NCBI GenBank assembly: GCA_035048495.1
Contig: CM068546.1
Location: 11,662,435-11,726,434, forward strand
Length of the DNA stretch: 64,000 bases
From: Euptelea pleiosperma
Lineage: Eukaryota; Streptophyta; Magnoliopsida; Ranunculales; Eupteleaceae
Direction: 5' to 3'
The position numbers and the translations under genes were made by a program. The notes beneath the pieces were generated by a model, which did no database searches, was not told the origin of the DNA, and saw nothing but the letters and a program-made list of their open reading frames with translations. Positions 23,768 to 36,200 of this stretch are shown piece after piece (position 1 is the first letter of the stretch; each line of letters starts with the position of its first letter).

Positions 23768-23983
23768 GGGGAGCGGCTTCTAGGAGCCAGGGCCGCACAG
23801 ACCAAACAAAACGGCCCTACGAAGCTTGTGCCATGTCACCTCAATTTCAAAAATCAAAACCGACTAACCTGGGTTGCGGTTGTTTTCGTAGCTACAAAAA
23901 CTTTTACTTTTTGCTGACGTGTCACTAGCTCAGTAAGGTTTTGTTTGGTCTGTGCAGCGCCCTGACACATAGAAGCTGCGCCC
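23768..23983. mobile_element. Non-autonomous hAT-type element (216 bp)
   Basis: Terminal inverted repeats are GGGGAGCGGCTTCTAGG and GGGCGCAGCTTCTATG (right end read inverted), continuing into GCACAGACCAAACAAAAC in both arms. It is flanked by a perfect 8-bp direct repeat TAATATAA (23760-23767 and 23984-23991). An 8-bp duplication points to the hAT superfamily. No transposase is encoded. Confidence 0.8.
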
Positions 23984-23992
23984 TAATATAAC

Positions 23993-24190
23993 TACGCCTA
24001 CATGGAAATGAGTCAAGGCTGGCTTTTGACAAGGATGATCTCCTCACCGTGGAGATCATCCTCCCAAAGAAAGCTCATTTTGACATTTCTAGTCCTATGA
24101 AAAATCGATTACGAGTTAAAGTATTTTGGAGTGTCCACTTTCATAGGGCTAGAAATGTAGGAATAAGCTGAACTTTTTTTTTTCGCCTTA
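23993..24190. repeat. MITE, family F, partial
   Basis: Starts CTACATGGAAATGAGTCAAG, then a short self-complementary core (GATGATCTCC..GGAGATCATC) and CATTTCTAGTCCTATGAAAA. The right end is not preserved. Confidence 0.5.
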
Positions 24191-24471
24191 CCAAAAAATT
24201 CATCCCAGGTTCTGAATTTTCCGGGAAACAAACGCAGCCTTAACTCATCTTGGTGTGGGATTTAGAAAGGTGTGTCAAAATGGCGCCTATGTGAACCAAC
24301 CCTAGGATACGTTTGAATCCAATGCTCTTGCTTCCTCCACATGATCTAGTCATCATAAAATAGAACAATAAAAGAATAAGATGTGGCATGGCAAGTGGCA
24401 ATCCACGAGGTTTATGGGACTTACGCGTCATACTGTACATGTGCCCACCTCTAAATCGATCTGGGCAATGC

Positions 24472-24877
24472 GAGTAAACCTTCTCTCACACCCCCGTGTG
24501 AGCGAAGCCGATCACAGCCCACAGTATGGGCCACGTGGCATATTCTTAGTGGACTCTGAACGTATGGATGTTTGGTCAATCACTAGGTGGATCTACAAAC
24601 CAAAAATAAACTTGAACAGTGGTTTCTAAGCTTTAGATTGAAGTTATTTTCACGGGTTGATTTTAACCGTAGGAATTTGAGCATTATTGAACGTTATTTG
24701 GGTACAAAGATCCAAAGGTTGTAAATCATTAATCAGTCTGATTTTTGGTTTACAGGTCCACCGAGGGACTGGCCAAACATCCATACGGTCAACGCCCTCT
24801 AAGAGTGCACCTCGTGGCTCCTATTGTAGGCTGTGGTCGGCTTCGCAGTGTGAGCGAAGGTTTACTCATGCGATTGG
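24472..24877. repeat. MITE, family A, full copy with outer ends
   Basis: Outer ends GAGTAAACCTTC and GAAGGTTTACTC, then GTGAGCGAAGCCGATCACAG at the left and its inverse CTGTGGTCGGCTTCGC at the right. Next come the G-box GGGCCACGTGGC (left) and CACCTCGTGGCTCC (right). The arms reach to about 24605 and 24735 with only scattered mismatches. Confidence 0.8.
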
Positions 24878-24894
24878 TGGGCCATCTCTTTGGG

Positions 24895-25271
24895 AGTAAC
24901 AAGGTAGACCTGATTCCTTTTTGTGTCAGGTTGCTCAATCTTTGTTACTCACCGCTGCCATCTGGCCTCATAGACATTAATGGATGTGTAACAGTGTAAC
25001 CCACCCTTGGTAGACAATTGTTTGATAATTTTTAGCAGCTTGTTTTAGTACTAAAATAATAGTTGAATCCAACGGCTAGAATCACATCTTAAAAGTACTA
25101 AAATCTAATGGCGAGAGATTGGCAATCAGAGTGATTTTTGGTGTGTATACCCACCAAGGGGTTGGATAAACATCCATGCGGTCAGTGGACCCAGAAGGCA
25201 GGGGTGAGTAACAAAAATCGCACTACCTGATGCCAAAGAGCGTCAGGTCTACCTTCTTACATCTTTTTCCA
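24895..25271. repeat. MITE, family B
   Basis: Outer arms GTAACAAGGTAGACCTGA and its inverse GTCAGGTCTACCTTCTTAC, with an inner pair TTGTTACTCACCGCTGCC / AGGGGTGAGTAACAAAAA. The inner part also has family A-like words (CATCCATGCGGTCAGTGG). A decayed second copy lies at 9645-9960. Confidence 0.7.
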
Positions 25272-25603
25272 TCTTGGTTCAAAATATTAGCTCTAGATCA
25301 TGTAAGTGGTTAGAGGATCATCAGATTGGTATGATTTTGAGATATGGACCATCTAAAAGGTGGCCCACTGATTGAAGCGTCAAAATTAAATACAGAGGTA
25401 GGACACTCTGATCACCATTGATCTTTAGATCATATAGAGTCTTCAAGGTCCACTGTCTTCAAAGGTGCCCACCATGCGACCCAAACACTTGTCATTGATC
25501 AAGACCCGTACCTCGCTTAGGGATGAAGAAATTTTTTGAAGCCGCGATCATGCGCCCAATGATTGCGCACTGCATATACCTGGGTTTGGGATTAAGTTTT
25601 GGG

Positions 25604-25842
25604 CTTTTTTGCTTTACCCCCTTACTTTATTGATGCAATTTGTATCTCACCCAATGTTTTCAAAATATTTGCGTCTCACCCTTTGACCATGGTCAACGTC
25701 GTTGACCCTAGACGGTCTCCGAATGGACATCCCAATATTTTTAAAATGACTATAATGACCTTGGGTGAGACAAATATTTTGAAAACATTGGGTGCACTGC
25801 AAATTTCATCAATAAAATAAGGGGGATAAGCAAAAAATCATT
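25604..25842. repeat. MITE, family C, copy 1
   Basis: Arms TTGCTTTACCCCCTTACTTT and the inverse of AAATAAGGGGGATAAGC, followed on both sides by CACCCAATGTTTTCAAAATA. The asymmetrical centre (GACCATGGTCAACGTCGTTG) orients it opposite to copy 2 at 27093-27332. Neither carries an open frame. Confidence 0.8.
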
Positions 25843-25850
25843 TTTTTTGA

Positions 25851-26673
25851 GAATTTTGACATACCCCCCATGTTACCCCCCCCCCCCCATCACAATTTGA
25901 AAAAGCTGACACACCCCCTATGACTCAGTCCACTGTTATTTGACCAGTGTTGACCCGGGTTGACTACCTAATTTTGTATTAAAGGACGAAAGTGCCCTTG
26001 CCTTCAACCTTAGAACAAGGGTTTGGGTTTAGGCCAAAACCCATACCCCAAATCAAACATGAAAAGAGGAGATTACAGATAAAAATTAAAACCCATTTTG
26101 GTAAACTTGAGATTTTTTTTTTTTAGTTTTTTGATGAAATAAACAAAAATTGAAATAAACAAAACTCATGAAAGATTGAGATTTATTTTCATGGATTTTA
26201 TTGTAGAATGAAATCTTAAAATTGAGAGAACCCATCTTTCCAAATCCACATCTCAAAAGTTTAAAATATAAATTGCTTTGTCTTGTTTTTCATTGTTGTT
26301 AATGAAATTTTTAAAACTAAAATTGTATGCTTTATTTTTTTTTTTTTAACCTTGGGTTTTAAATTATTGCCGAAGTGGTGGTCAGCTGGACATGAGACTC
26401 CGGTGGGTTGGTTGCCGGTGATGGACGGGCAACCCATTGGAATCTCTTGGCTGGCCATCCCCACAGCTGTTTGATTTGGGGTTTGGCCCAAACCCTTGTT
26501 CCAAGCTTGAAGACAAGGGCACTTTTGACATTAAATACAAAATTTGGAAGTCAACTTGGGTCAAAACTGGTCAAATGACAGTGGACCGAATCATAGGGGG
26601 GTATGTCAGCTTTTTCAAATTGTGGGGGGGTGTGTCAAATTTTAAAGATAACATGGGGGTATGTCAAAAATTC
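25851..26673. repeat. Large inverted-repeat element, family D
   Basis: Arms of about 215 bp. The left arm reads TTTTGACATACCCCCCATG and later CAATTTGAAAAAGCTGACA, CCACTGTTATTTGACCAG and AGGGCACTTTCG-type words. The right arm (26460-26673) carries the same blocks inverted. The loop (26075-26455) is AT-rich with a short GC-rich part. A solo right arm is at 3515-3700. The C-run at 25869-25887 could cause read-through errors in sequencing. Confidence 0.75.
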
Positions 26674-26785
26674 ATTTTTTTTTAGGTTTTTTTTTCTGGT
26701 TTTGTTTTTTTTCCCGGTTGTGAACTATAAAAGGAACTTACCTTCATAAGTTGTTAAGCATGATAATGTCTCTCTTCAATGATGA

Positions 26786-27025
26786 CGAGGGCCCACAATA
26801 TGAGCCATGTGGCACACTCTTAGAGGTCACTAACCGTACAGATGTTGGGCCCATCATGAGGTGGAGCTACATATATAACAAATATCAGGCCATTGGATCT
26901 TTGTACCCCAAATAATGCTCAAATTCTACGAATAAAATCAACCCAGAAAATGACTAATCCAATGCTTAAAAATTAACAATTAGATTAATTTTTGGTCAGT
27001 AGGTCTACCTATGGTTCGGCCAAAA
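26786..27025. repeat. MITE, family A, partial
   Basis: Left arm GAGCCATGTGGCACACTC and TTAGAGGTCACTAACCGTA; the right side stops at TCAGTAGGTCTACCTATGG, before the terminal G-box. Confidence 0.6.
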
Positions 27026-27092
27026 GTAAATGAAGAAAGGTTTTGAGCTCACAATCCTAAAAAAATAAAAAAATTCTTTAAAAAAATGATTT

Positions 27093-27332
27093 TTTGCTTG
27101 TCCCCCTTACTTTATTGATGCAATTTGCATCGCACCCAATATTTTTAAAATATTTGTATCTCACCCAAGGTCATTATAGTCATTTAAAAAATATTGGGAT
27201 GTCCATCCGGAGACCGTCTATGGTCAATGACGTTGACCATGGTCAAAGGGTGAGACACAGATATTTTGAAAACATTGGGTGAGTTGCAAATTGCATCAAT
27301 AAAGTAAGGGGGTAAAGCAAAAAAGCCCTTAA
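27093..27332. repeat. MITE, family C, copy 2 (inverted)
   Basis: Same element as 25604-25842 in the opposite orientation: TTGCTTGTCCCCCTTACTTT at the left, AAAGTAAGGGGGTAAAGC at the right, centre CAATGACGTTGACCATGGTC. Confidence 0.8.
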
Positions 27333-27659
27333 GTTTTTTAAAAAACTTTTTAAAAAGCAACCATAGGTATATGTGGCACTCAATCATTGACGCATGATCG
27401 GCCCTTCAAAAGTCCGAGGTTAAATTTTTTTGGGAAACACTTACACAGCCCAAGGCAACCACATCTTCATTAATGGGTCCAATAAGAGCTGTGTTTTCAG
27501 AAATATGGACTTAACACCCTAATCAGCCTATTTTGAGCAACTTTTAAAAATGTATTCCTACTTTACCCCCGTAGAGACTTAAGCTTAATAGGTTTTAATA
27601 AAAAAAATAAAAAAGAAAAAGGAAAGGGAAAGTAACTAAAGAAATTAAACAAGAAGAGA
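27333..27659. other. Intergenic, no feature recognised
   Basis: AT-rich. A block with AAAATAGGCTGATT-type words (27515-27560) recurs inverted at 28010-28090, so these may be arms enclosing the family A copy at 27660-27915. Confidence 0.4.
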
Positions 27660-27915
27660 TTGCAAACCAAAAATCAGCCTGATTAATGATTTACAACCTT
27701 TGGATCTTTGTACCCACATTACGCTCATTAATGCTCAAATTCCTACGGTTAAAATCAACCCATGAAAATAACTTCAATACAACGCTTAGAAATCACTGAT
27801 CAGGTTTATTTTTGGTTTGTAGGCCCACCTAGTCATTGGCCAAACATCTATACAGTCAATATCCACTAAGAGTGTGACACGTGGCTCGCATTGTGGGCTA
27901 TGATCGGCTTCGCTC
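27660..27915. repeat. MITE, family A, left end missing
   Basis: Starts inside the left arm at GCAAACCAAAAATCAGCCTG. The right arm is complete: GGCCAAACATCTATACAGTC, GAGTGTGACACGTGGCTC, then TGTGGGCTATGATCGGCTTC. Confidence 0.65.
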
Positions 27916-28261
27916 ACAGCCCGATGTACTACCAATTACTTTTGATAGAGGGGGTAGTACTAAATTACCCTAATAAAAAAAAGAGAAAAAATTATGTCTC
28001 TACCTATGAGGGTAAAGTAGGAATAGATTTTTAGAAGTTGCTCAAAATAGGCTGATTGGAGTTTTAAGTCTATATTTCTAAAACGCCAATCCTTTTTGGA
28101 CCCAATAATGAAGAGATGGTTGCTTTGGGCCGTAAGTTTATATTTATGTCCCTGGAGTTAATTTTACCAAAAACTTTCTCCTTAGAATCATCTTTGCCAC
28201 AGTTTAGACAACACATTCACTTTAATATAAGGTTAGGTGTGTACTAAGAACCAGTGGGGAG

Positions 28262-28640
28262 TAAACCTTCCATGGCACCCCCACCGCTGACTGCAGCCAA
28301 TATGAGCCACGTGTTACATTCTTAAGAGGACACTGACCGTTTGAATGTTTGTACAATCACTAGGTGGACCTACAAACCAAAAATAAACCTGATCAGTGAT
28401 TTCCAAGTGTTGGATTGAAGTTATTTTCATGGGTTGATTTTAACCATAGGAATTTGAGCATTATTTGGGTACAAAGATCCAAAGGTTTTAAATCACTAAT
28501 CAGGCTGATTTTGGTTTGTAGGTCCACCCAGTGGTTGGCCAAACTTCCATAGGGTCAGTGTCCTCCTAAGAATGTGCCACGTCGCTTATATTGGTTGTAG
28601 TCAGCAGTGTCGCTGACTGCGGTGTCATCGAAGGTTTACT
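28262..28640. repeat. MITE, family A, in the MSC gene promoter region
   Basis: Outer ends GAGTAAACCTTC and GAAGGTTTACTTC; inner G-box-like ends GAGCCACGTGTTAC (left) and TGCCACGTCGC (right). It is flanked by a 9-bp near-duplicate ACCAGTGGG / ACCGGTGGG (one mismatch), which suits a Mutator-like element. Its right end is about 165 bp upstream of the MSC start codon, so it may supply regulatory sequence. Confidence 0.72.
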
Positions 28641-28806
28641 TCACCGGTGGGTCATGTAAATAGTTCCCAGCTTTTCCAAGGTATGCGTACTACACACCAT
28701 GCGTAACCTATAAAGTGATCTCACCATTCCTATATCGTCCTTTCCTGCTGGTCTGTAGAGAGTGTCTCACGAGTCTCGGAAGTCCCTCCCCGTTCGAGTT
28801 CAAAAA
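28641..28806 (+). promoter_or_regulatory. Proximal promoter and leader of the MSC gene
   Basis: Between the MITE and the ATG there is a TATA-like TATAAAG at 28709-28715, about 95 bp before the start codon, followed by a pyrimidine-rich stretch (28735-28750) where transcription could start. The assignment is by position only. Confidence 0.35.
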
Positions 28807-30198
28807 ATGGCTTCCACTCCAAAGAAACGCCCAAAATCGAAGCACAGGAACCCTAACCCTAATTCTAACTCTTCTTCTTCACTTGGATTTTTGAAGGAGC
28901 CATCACCAGGTTTCTTTCCTTCGAAGGAGGAGCTCTTAAGGCTCTTCGGCGTTGTCGCCATCGCAGTTTCTGTCGCCATGGCTTGCAATTACACGGTCAG
29001 CATTCTCAATCGCCAACCGAAACCCTTCTGCGATAGCAACGGAACCTCCGAAGACTCACTGTCGGGTGAGTTTCCTTTGCTGATGATGCCATTTATTTAT
29101 TTAATTGATCGAATATACAGTTCGAAATTCGAATAATCCTTTCTGGTAGATTACGGTTGTAGATGATATAGACTTAAAATATTTTGAATAATTTCGATGA
29201 TTTGATTGCTCGTACTGGGTAATTCGATAACTCTTACTGAGCAATTTACTGTTCAAGGAGCAGTCTTCGCTGCTTGGGTCATGTGCCGTTTCCTTTGGAC
29301 TGCTTAAAACCTGGGTTTAGGAAGGTATAGGTGCCTATTGCCAAGCTTTAGAATCCCTCTTAAGTGCTAGGCATTTATTCACTACAAGTTGAGACACTGA
29401 TCGTATTTTGTTTTTCCGTTTTAGAAAATTTACGTTCTGTTGATATTATGCAGGCAGTTTGAGGAAGGAGCATTAGACTAGTAGAGTCATGGTCCTTGAA
29501 TAATTACCTTTGTATGATAGGTGGGTCTTGCTTTTCAGTCTTAGGTGCTTTTCGCTCATTGACTAATTGCAACTTCATAGAAATCTGTCCTACACTCAAT
29601 GTGTAACATAGATACACACTCCTAGTACGCCAATGACTGACACTGAGGTTTAATCAGGTTGCTCTAAAGGGGTCTGACACTCTGACCTCTCGTGGCTTTG
29701 TATTTCAGCCTTCAGGCGCAGTTATTCTTCCGATATATTCTCATATGGACTGCAGGGACAACAAACACTTGATATATATGACAGGTCAATGTTTTTTCAG
29801 CTTCAGGTAGTGTTGTTTGTTGATTACTTGTGGAAAATGTAAATTCAACCTCCAATTTTATGTTGTATAAATACCCGTTTGGGGGTCTATTATTGGAGCT
29901 AGGTCCTGTTTGACTGAGAGGTTTAACCAGCCTGATCTAAGGGGTCTGATCTTGTGTAGTCTCACTTTTTATTTTGACAAGTGTTGAGGTTTTTGTCCAC
30001 GTTTGGATAGGTGGAGATTTTTCTTTTTTGGTAAGTAATTGATTGTATATTGAATGAAGAGGATAACCCCACTATAACAAAAAGGGTGAGGATAAGTCTC
30101 CCAAGACCATGCAGACTAAGTTAGTCAACAAGCAGAAAGGAATCAAATCATCTAAAAGCAAAATCATCAAGCCGAACCCCACTAAATCCCTCAAGGGA

Positions 30199-30259
<61 letters not shown>

Positions 30260-33200
30260 TGTGTGTCACATGACTCTAATCTTCTTATTTATATTAGAAA
30301 ATATTTACATGGACAAGTATGCCCCTATAGACATACATATTACATAACTACCTTGACAACACTCTCCCTCAAGTTGGTGCATAGATATCTATAATGACCA
30401 ACTTGCTAAAACACCTGCATAGCTAGATACTAGGAACTCCCTTAGTGAATACACCTGCTACCTGTTCTTCAGTATTCACAAAAGGAGTACAAACTTCCCC
30501 CAGTAACAATCTTCTCTCGTATTAAGTGTCTGTCTACTTCAATATGCTTTGCTTGATCAGGCTGAACTGGATTATGAGCAATACTTATTGTTGCCTTGTT
30601 ATCACAATACAAGCTCATTGAGCTAGTAACAGAGAATCCTAGTTCATCATTAAGATCTTCAACTACAACATTTCACACAAGCCATGAGCCATAGCTCGAA
30701 ACTTAGCCTCTGCACTGGATCGTGCAACCACAGGTTGTTTCTTGCTTCTCCATGTCACAAGGTTACTCCCAACAAATGTGCAGTACCTTGATGTGGATCT
30801 TCTGTCATCCTTGACACCTGCCCAATCTGCATCTGTGTATGACTCCACTCTCATGTGACCATTCCTATTGAAGAGAGGTCTCTTACCAGGGGAGGATTTG
30901 AGATACCTCAAAACCCTGTGTGCTGCCTCCAAGTGAATGTATCTAGGTGAGTACATATACTAGCTTATCACACTGATCGCATATGCAATATCTGGTCTAG
31001 TCAAAGAGAGATAAATCAACCTCTCAAGCTCTCAACGTCTTTTAGTAATTCACCACTTGTCTCACCCAACTTGTGATTCTGTTCTATAGGGGTGTCCTCG
31101 AATTTGGCCCCTAATTTTTCACCGTCCTTTAGCAGATCGAAGACATACTTCCTTTGAGAGATGAATATCCCCTGACTTAATCTTGCAACTTCTATGCCCA
31201 AAAAATACTTTAGGGGTCTTAGATCCTTTGTCTCAAACTTGCCAGCTAGATATTTTTTCAGCCTTACAACTTCAAAATCATTGCCAGTCACAATGATATC
31301 ATCCACATAGACAATAAGAGCAGTGGTGCTCTTCCCATGATGTCTCACAAACAAGGTATGATCAGCTTGGCTTTAGGTATAACCCAGATCCTTCACTGCT
31401 TCGGTCAACCTTTCAAACCATGCTCTGGGAGACTGTTTTAGCCCATACCAGGACTTCTTCAGCCTGCACACTTTTCTATCACCTCTTGCTGGTATGAATC
31501 CTAGAGGAGGAAACATCTACACTTCTTCTTTTAGATCCCCGTGAAGAAATGCATTCTTCACATCAAGCTGATGAAAGACCACTATTGGTTTGTAGCAAAA
31601 GATATGAACACTCTTATGGAGTTCATTTATGCAACTAGGGCAAATGTCTCCACGTAGTCAATGCCATATGTCTGTGAGAATCTTTAATTGCCAATCTTGC
31701 CTTGTACTTCACAGTGTACACCCATTTGCATCCCACTGGTTTCTTTCCTCTAATTAAGTCAACCAATTCCCAGGTATTGTTCTATTCTAAGGCTCTCATT
31801 TCTTCCACCATTGCATCTTTCCACTTAGGATGCTTCAATCTTTCTGCCATTGAGGAAGGTATAGGAATGGTGGATAACGAAGTACAAATGACCTGTAAGA
31901 TGGAGGCAAGGCCTCACACGAAACAAAGTTACTGAGAGGGTGTTGAATAGAACTCCTCATACCCTTTTTAAGAGCAATAGGGAGATCAGAAGCATCGATA
32001 TCAGTAGCAGAGTTAGTAATAGGAACAAATGGCACAATAGGCCCAAAAGGTTAGGTATTACCTAGATCCAATTATGGTACGACTGGGCATGGATCAGCTG
32101 TGGCCTTCCCTATTTTGCTATAGACTTTAAGCTCTTATCGAGAACCAGCACTACTGTCAGACCTCGTAGTAGGTCGGTCAGTCATCTGGACTAGTAGAGT
32201 GGGTGTTAAAGGAATATTAGGGAGAGGGACACTAGAAGAGGAAGACCTCTCTTAATTACTCTCTCCCCTTGAAGAGTTGCGAGGGGGAAAAAAGGGGTGT
32301 CATCTCGAATGGTGACATCCATGGAGACAAACTTCTTCCCAGACAAGGGGTGAACACTTGTGCCTTTTGTGTGAGGAGGAATATCCAAGGAAGATGCACT
32401 TGAGAGCCTTGGGATCCAACTTGGTACAGTTTCGACCTAGAATATGGACAAAGCAAACATAACCAAATACGCGAGGAGGAACTAAAAAGGAGCAATTTGG
32501 TGTGAGCAATTGATAAGGTGTTAAATTGCAGGGCACACAAAGGCATGCGATTAATGAGATATGCAGCAGTAAGAACTACATCAGACCAATAGGATTTAAG
32601 AACATTCTTACCAAGGAGAAGGGAACGAGATACCTTAAGAAGATGGCACATTTTCCTTTCAGCTACACCATTTTGTTGAGGTGTGTAACTGCAAGAATTT
32701 TGATGACAAATCCCATACTCAACCAAATAGTGCTGCAGACCTCCATACATATACTCTTCACCTTGGTTAGATCGAAGAATCTTGATTTGGGCACCAAATT
32801 GAGTCTGAAACATCTTATGAAAACCTTTAATGATGGAATACATCTCATATTTGGTCTTCATAAGATAGACCCACATACATCTCGTGTGATTATCAACAAA
32901 GGTAACAAAATAGCGAAAATCAAAAACAAAAGTAACGGGAGCAGGTCCCCATACATCAGAATGCACAATATCAAAAGGAGATAAACTCCTATTACTCCTT
33001 AAAGGATAAGAGGAATGACAATGTTTGGCAAGCTCACAAGTCTCACAATGCAGCTCAAACATATAAACATAAGTAAACAAAGTAGGAAATAAAAGTTTCA
33101 AGTACAAAAAAGAAATATGACCAAGGCTTGCATGCCAACACAAAATAGACTCTAGACTGATTCGACTACTACTACGAGATTCTAATGCTATGGGCTCAAC

Positions 33201-36200
33201 AGGATGTCCATCCAGGAGGTATAAACCATCAGCCTCACGTCTAGTTCAATCGCCATCCTCGTATCCATGTCTTGAAAGACACTCGAAGAAGAAAAGAATG
33301 TAACATTACAATTCAAGCGGTTGGTAAGGGAACTGACAAATAAGAGATTGGAAGTAAACTTAGAAGCATTTAAGACAGGTGATAAAAAAGATGGAAAGAG
33401 AGATCGATATTCCCTTTTCAGACATATATGAGAAAGGTTTCATCATTAATTTGACCTTATCATGACCTGAACAAATAGAATAAGAACAAAATAAGGAAGA
33501 CATACGAGTCATGTGCTTTGAAGCACCTAAATCAATGATCCAGGTGGGACTGGATGAGGGAGTAGACACATAATGAGCAATGCTTATTGTACTTGATTGA
33601 GCTGAGGAGGAGGTGGATGTGGCATAAGGGCCCTCCAACTGAGCAAGAAACCGTCGAATATTGTCAATCTCAGCTTGCTGAACTGGGACTGTAGATGAAG
33701 TGGAATGCTAAGTGTCCATAGGTAGAAAAGGCCAGATGGTAGTGTCTTGGGGTGCATCAACTGAAGTGTCAGAACGAACACTATGACTTGCGGTTTGGTT
33801 GGGCCATGGTGGACGACCAATCTGTAGTTGGGATGGTGCCATGGCACTCCTGGTCTCTTCACTTTGCACATACGAGTACACTTGACTGAGCAATGGTAGA
33901 GAGTCCCTGTCCAGAATCTGTATCTTGGCTAACTTATACCCAGAGTTAAGCCCCGCAAGGAATTCAAAGATTCGAGTCTCCTCTACAAGCTTTTTGTACT
34001 TTTTGCCATCTTCAGTGCACGAGGGCTAAAAAACATGATAATAGCCAACTCTTCCCACATACTTTTAAGGGTGGCAAAATAGTCGGAAAGAGACCATTCC
34101 CCCTGATGAATATGAGAGACACTTTGATACAAATGGACGGCCCTGGCTATATTCTAATGCTGAGAGTACGTCTAAGAAGTTGTATCCTACACCTCCTTGT
34201 ACGTCTGAGAAGCAGTATCCCTAATTTGTCACGAGAGTGATGATGAACATGCACGTAACAAACACACCCAAATATTTTGGGAGGAACAAGAAAAACATGA
34301 CGATCAGGAACTGGAAGAGAAATAGGAGTCTAAAAACCAAGAACCCGGGATGACATCCGATTGATAAGGTAATAGACAAGAAGAATCGATTCAGACCAAT
34401 AGGATTTTGGAACCTGCATCCCAAGACGAAGGGCATGCTTAATCTCAAGAAGATGTCGATTTTTACGCTCGGCTTTCCCATTTTGTTGAGGTGTCGAAGG
34501 ACATGAGGTTTGATGCACAATGCCATGAGAGGCGAAGTAGTCTTTAAGCCTCCCATCCAAGTATTCACTCCCATTGTCAGAACAAAGAATCGTTAGTGGA
34601 GAATCGAACTGTGTGGTGACCATCTTATGAAATAATTGAAAGATGGAAAAAAGCTCATCTTTAGTTTTTTTTTTTGTTTTTTGAGATACACCTATGTACA
34701 TCCACTGAAATTATCCACAAAAGTAACAAAGTAGCTATAACCAAATAAAGATGTTACTGGGGCAGGACCCCACACATCATAATGCACAATAGAGAAAGAA
34801 ACATTGCTTTTATTTTCACTAATCGGAAAAACAGAATGACATTGCTTAGCCAGTTCATACGTTTCACAATGAAACTGAACAGTGGACATGGATGAAAAAG
34901 CAGAAAAGACACGCTTCAAAACCGACACTAGGACATGACCAAGCTGGTTATGCCAAAGCATTAATTGGTCTTTATTGATTCGACTACTGCTATTGGTGCT
35001 GGACTGTTATGCTAATGGAGATACTGAGAAATCAAAGAGGTACAAGCTATTATCATATACGTATTTACGTATTTCCATGTATGAAAGGTATATCTGTAAA
35101 TACCTCCTTAGAGGGGTATACTTGTCTTTGTTATTTGGGTTTTAAATAAATAAGATTTATGGAGTCATAGTGACTTACTCACTTGACATCCTTTTCTTCT
35201 CTTCCATCTCTCTTCATCCTAAACCTTCACTAGGAGGAGAGATCTTTGTCTGATTACTTTGCCATTCTCAAGAGCATGTGGGAGGAGTTAGATCACTACC
35301 ATGCCTTTCATCCGACTGGTTCTGAGAACATCAACAGCTACCAGAGACATGTGGAGAAGAGTCGGATCTTTGAGTTTCTTTCAGGACTCAACTCTGAGTA
35401 TGAGTTGGTGAGAGTTCAGCTCCTGAGCAATCGATCTGGTCTACCTTCTCTGGAAGAGGTGTACTCGTACATTCGGAGTGAGGAGAGCAGACGTAGTGCT
35501 ATGGCACCATATCCTCCTCCTGAGAGATCTGCTCTGGTCACATCTACGTATAGTGGATCCAGTTCCCAGTCTCAACGCTTTCAGAAGCCGAAGACTTTTC
35601 CTTCCACTAGCCAGCAGTATCCTTCTCCTAGCCCGCAGTATACTTCTCCTGGTCAGCAGTATCATCCTTCCACTACTGGGAAGCCGTCCAGGGAGAGGCC
35701 CAAATGTGATCACTGTGGCAAGTTAGGTCACATACGGGACAAGTGCTGGGTGTCGTTTGGCAAGCCTCCTCACTTCAGTCAGCCTGGATCTTCGGGTGCC
35801 CACTCTGCTAGCATGGACACTTTGGCATCACCGTCAAATCCGTTTCTTCAGAGCTCTACTCTGTTCGCCCAGCTGTATCAGAGTTCCTCGCCACTAGCTT
35901 CTACTAGTCCCTTGGCTGCTTCCGAGCTTGCAGGACTTCTCAGCTAGATGGTCCTTCTGCCGCTTCATCCTTTGCCCAGACAGGTATCATTAGGTCTGCC
36001 CATCATGTGTCCATTCCCACTTCCAGTCCTAAATGGATCATTGATTCAGGGGCTTCGGAATACATGACAGGCATGTCTTCTTTATTTTCTAGCTATTCTA
36101 TTTGTTTTGGCCGTGATAAAGTTAGAACTGCAGATGGCACTTTATCTTCTGTATCTGGGAAAGGGGTTGTTCTCCCCTTTCCTAAGCTTCCACTTGCATT

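Larger units (their letters stand above)
30203..34205 (-). mobile_element. Ty1/copia element copia-3, 5'-truncated
   Basis: Minus-strand order: gag (34200-33710), protease (33638-33480), integrase (33143-32450), reverse transcriptase (about 32000-31000), RNase H (30956-30663), polypurine tract and one LTR. It is related to copia-2 across all domains ([18 protein letters not shown] motifs, [19 protein letters not shown]). Many stops and frameshifts split it. The 5' LTR, primer site and gag start are missing; in their place is an integrase fragment of another family (34206-35047). Confidence 0.85.

Noticed and set aside
24240..24899. Short frames on both strands in 24.2-25.0 kb
   Set aside because: They run across MITE arms and recur at 59078-59390 in the related copy.
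28762..28806. Upstream extension of the MSC frame
   Set aside because: It starts at GTG, not ATG; the first ATG is at 28807 and gives the expected N-terminus.
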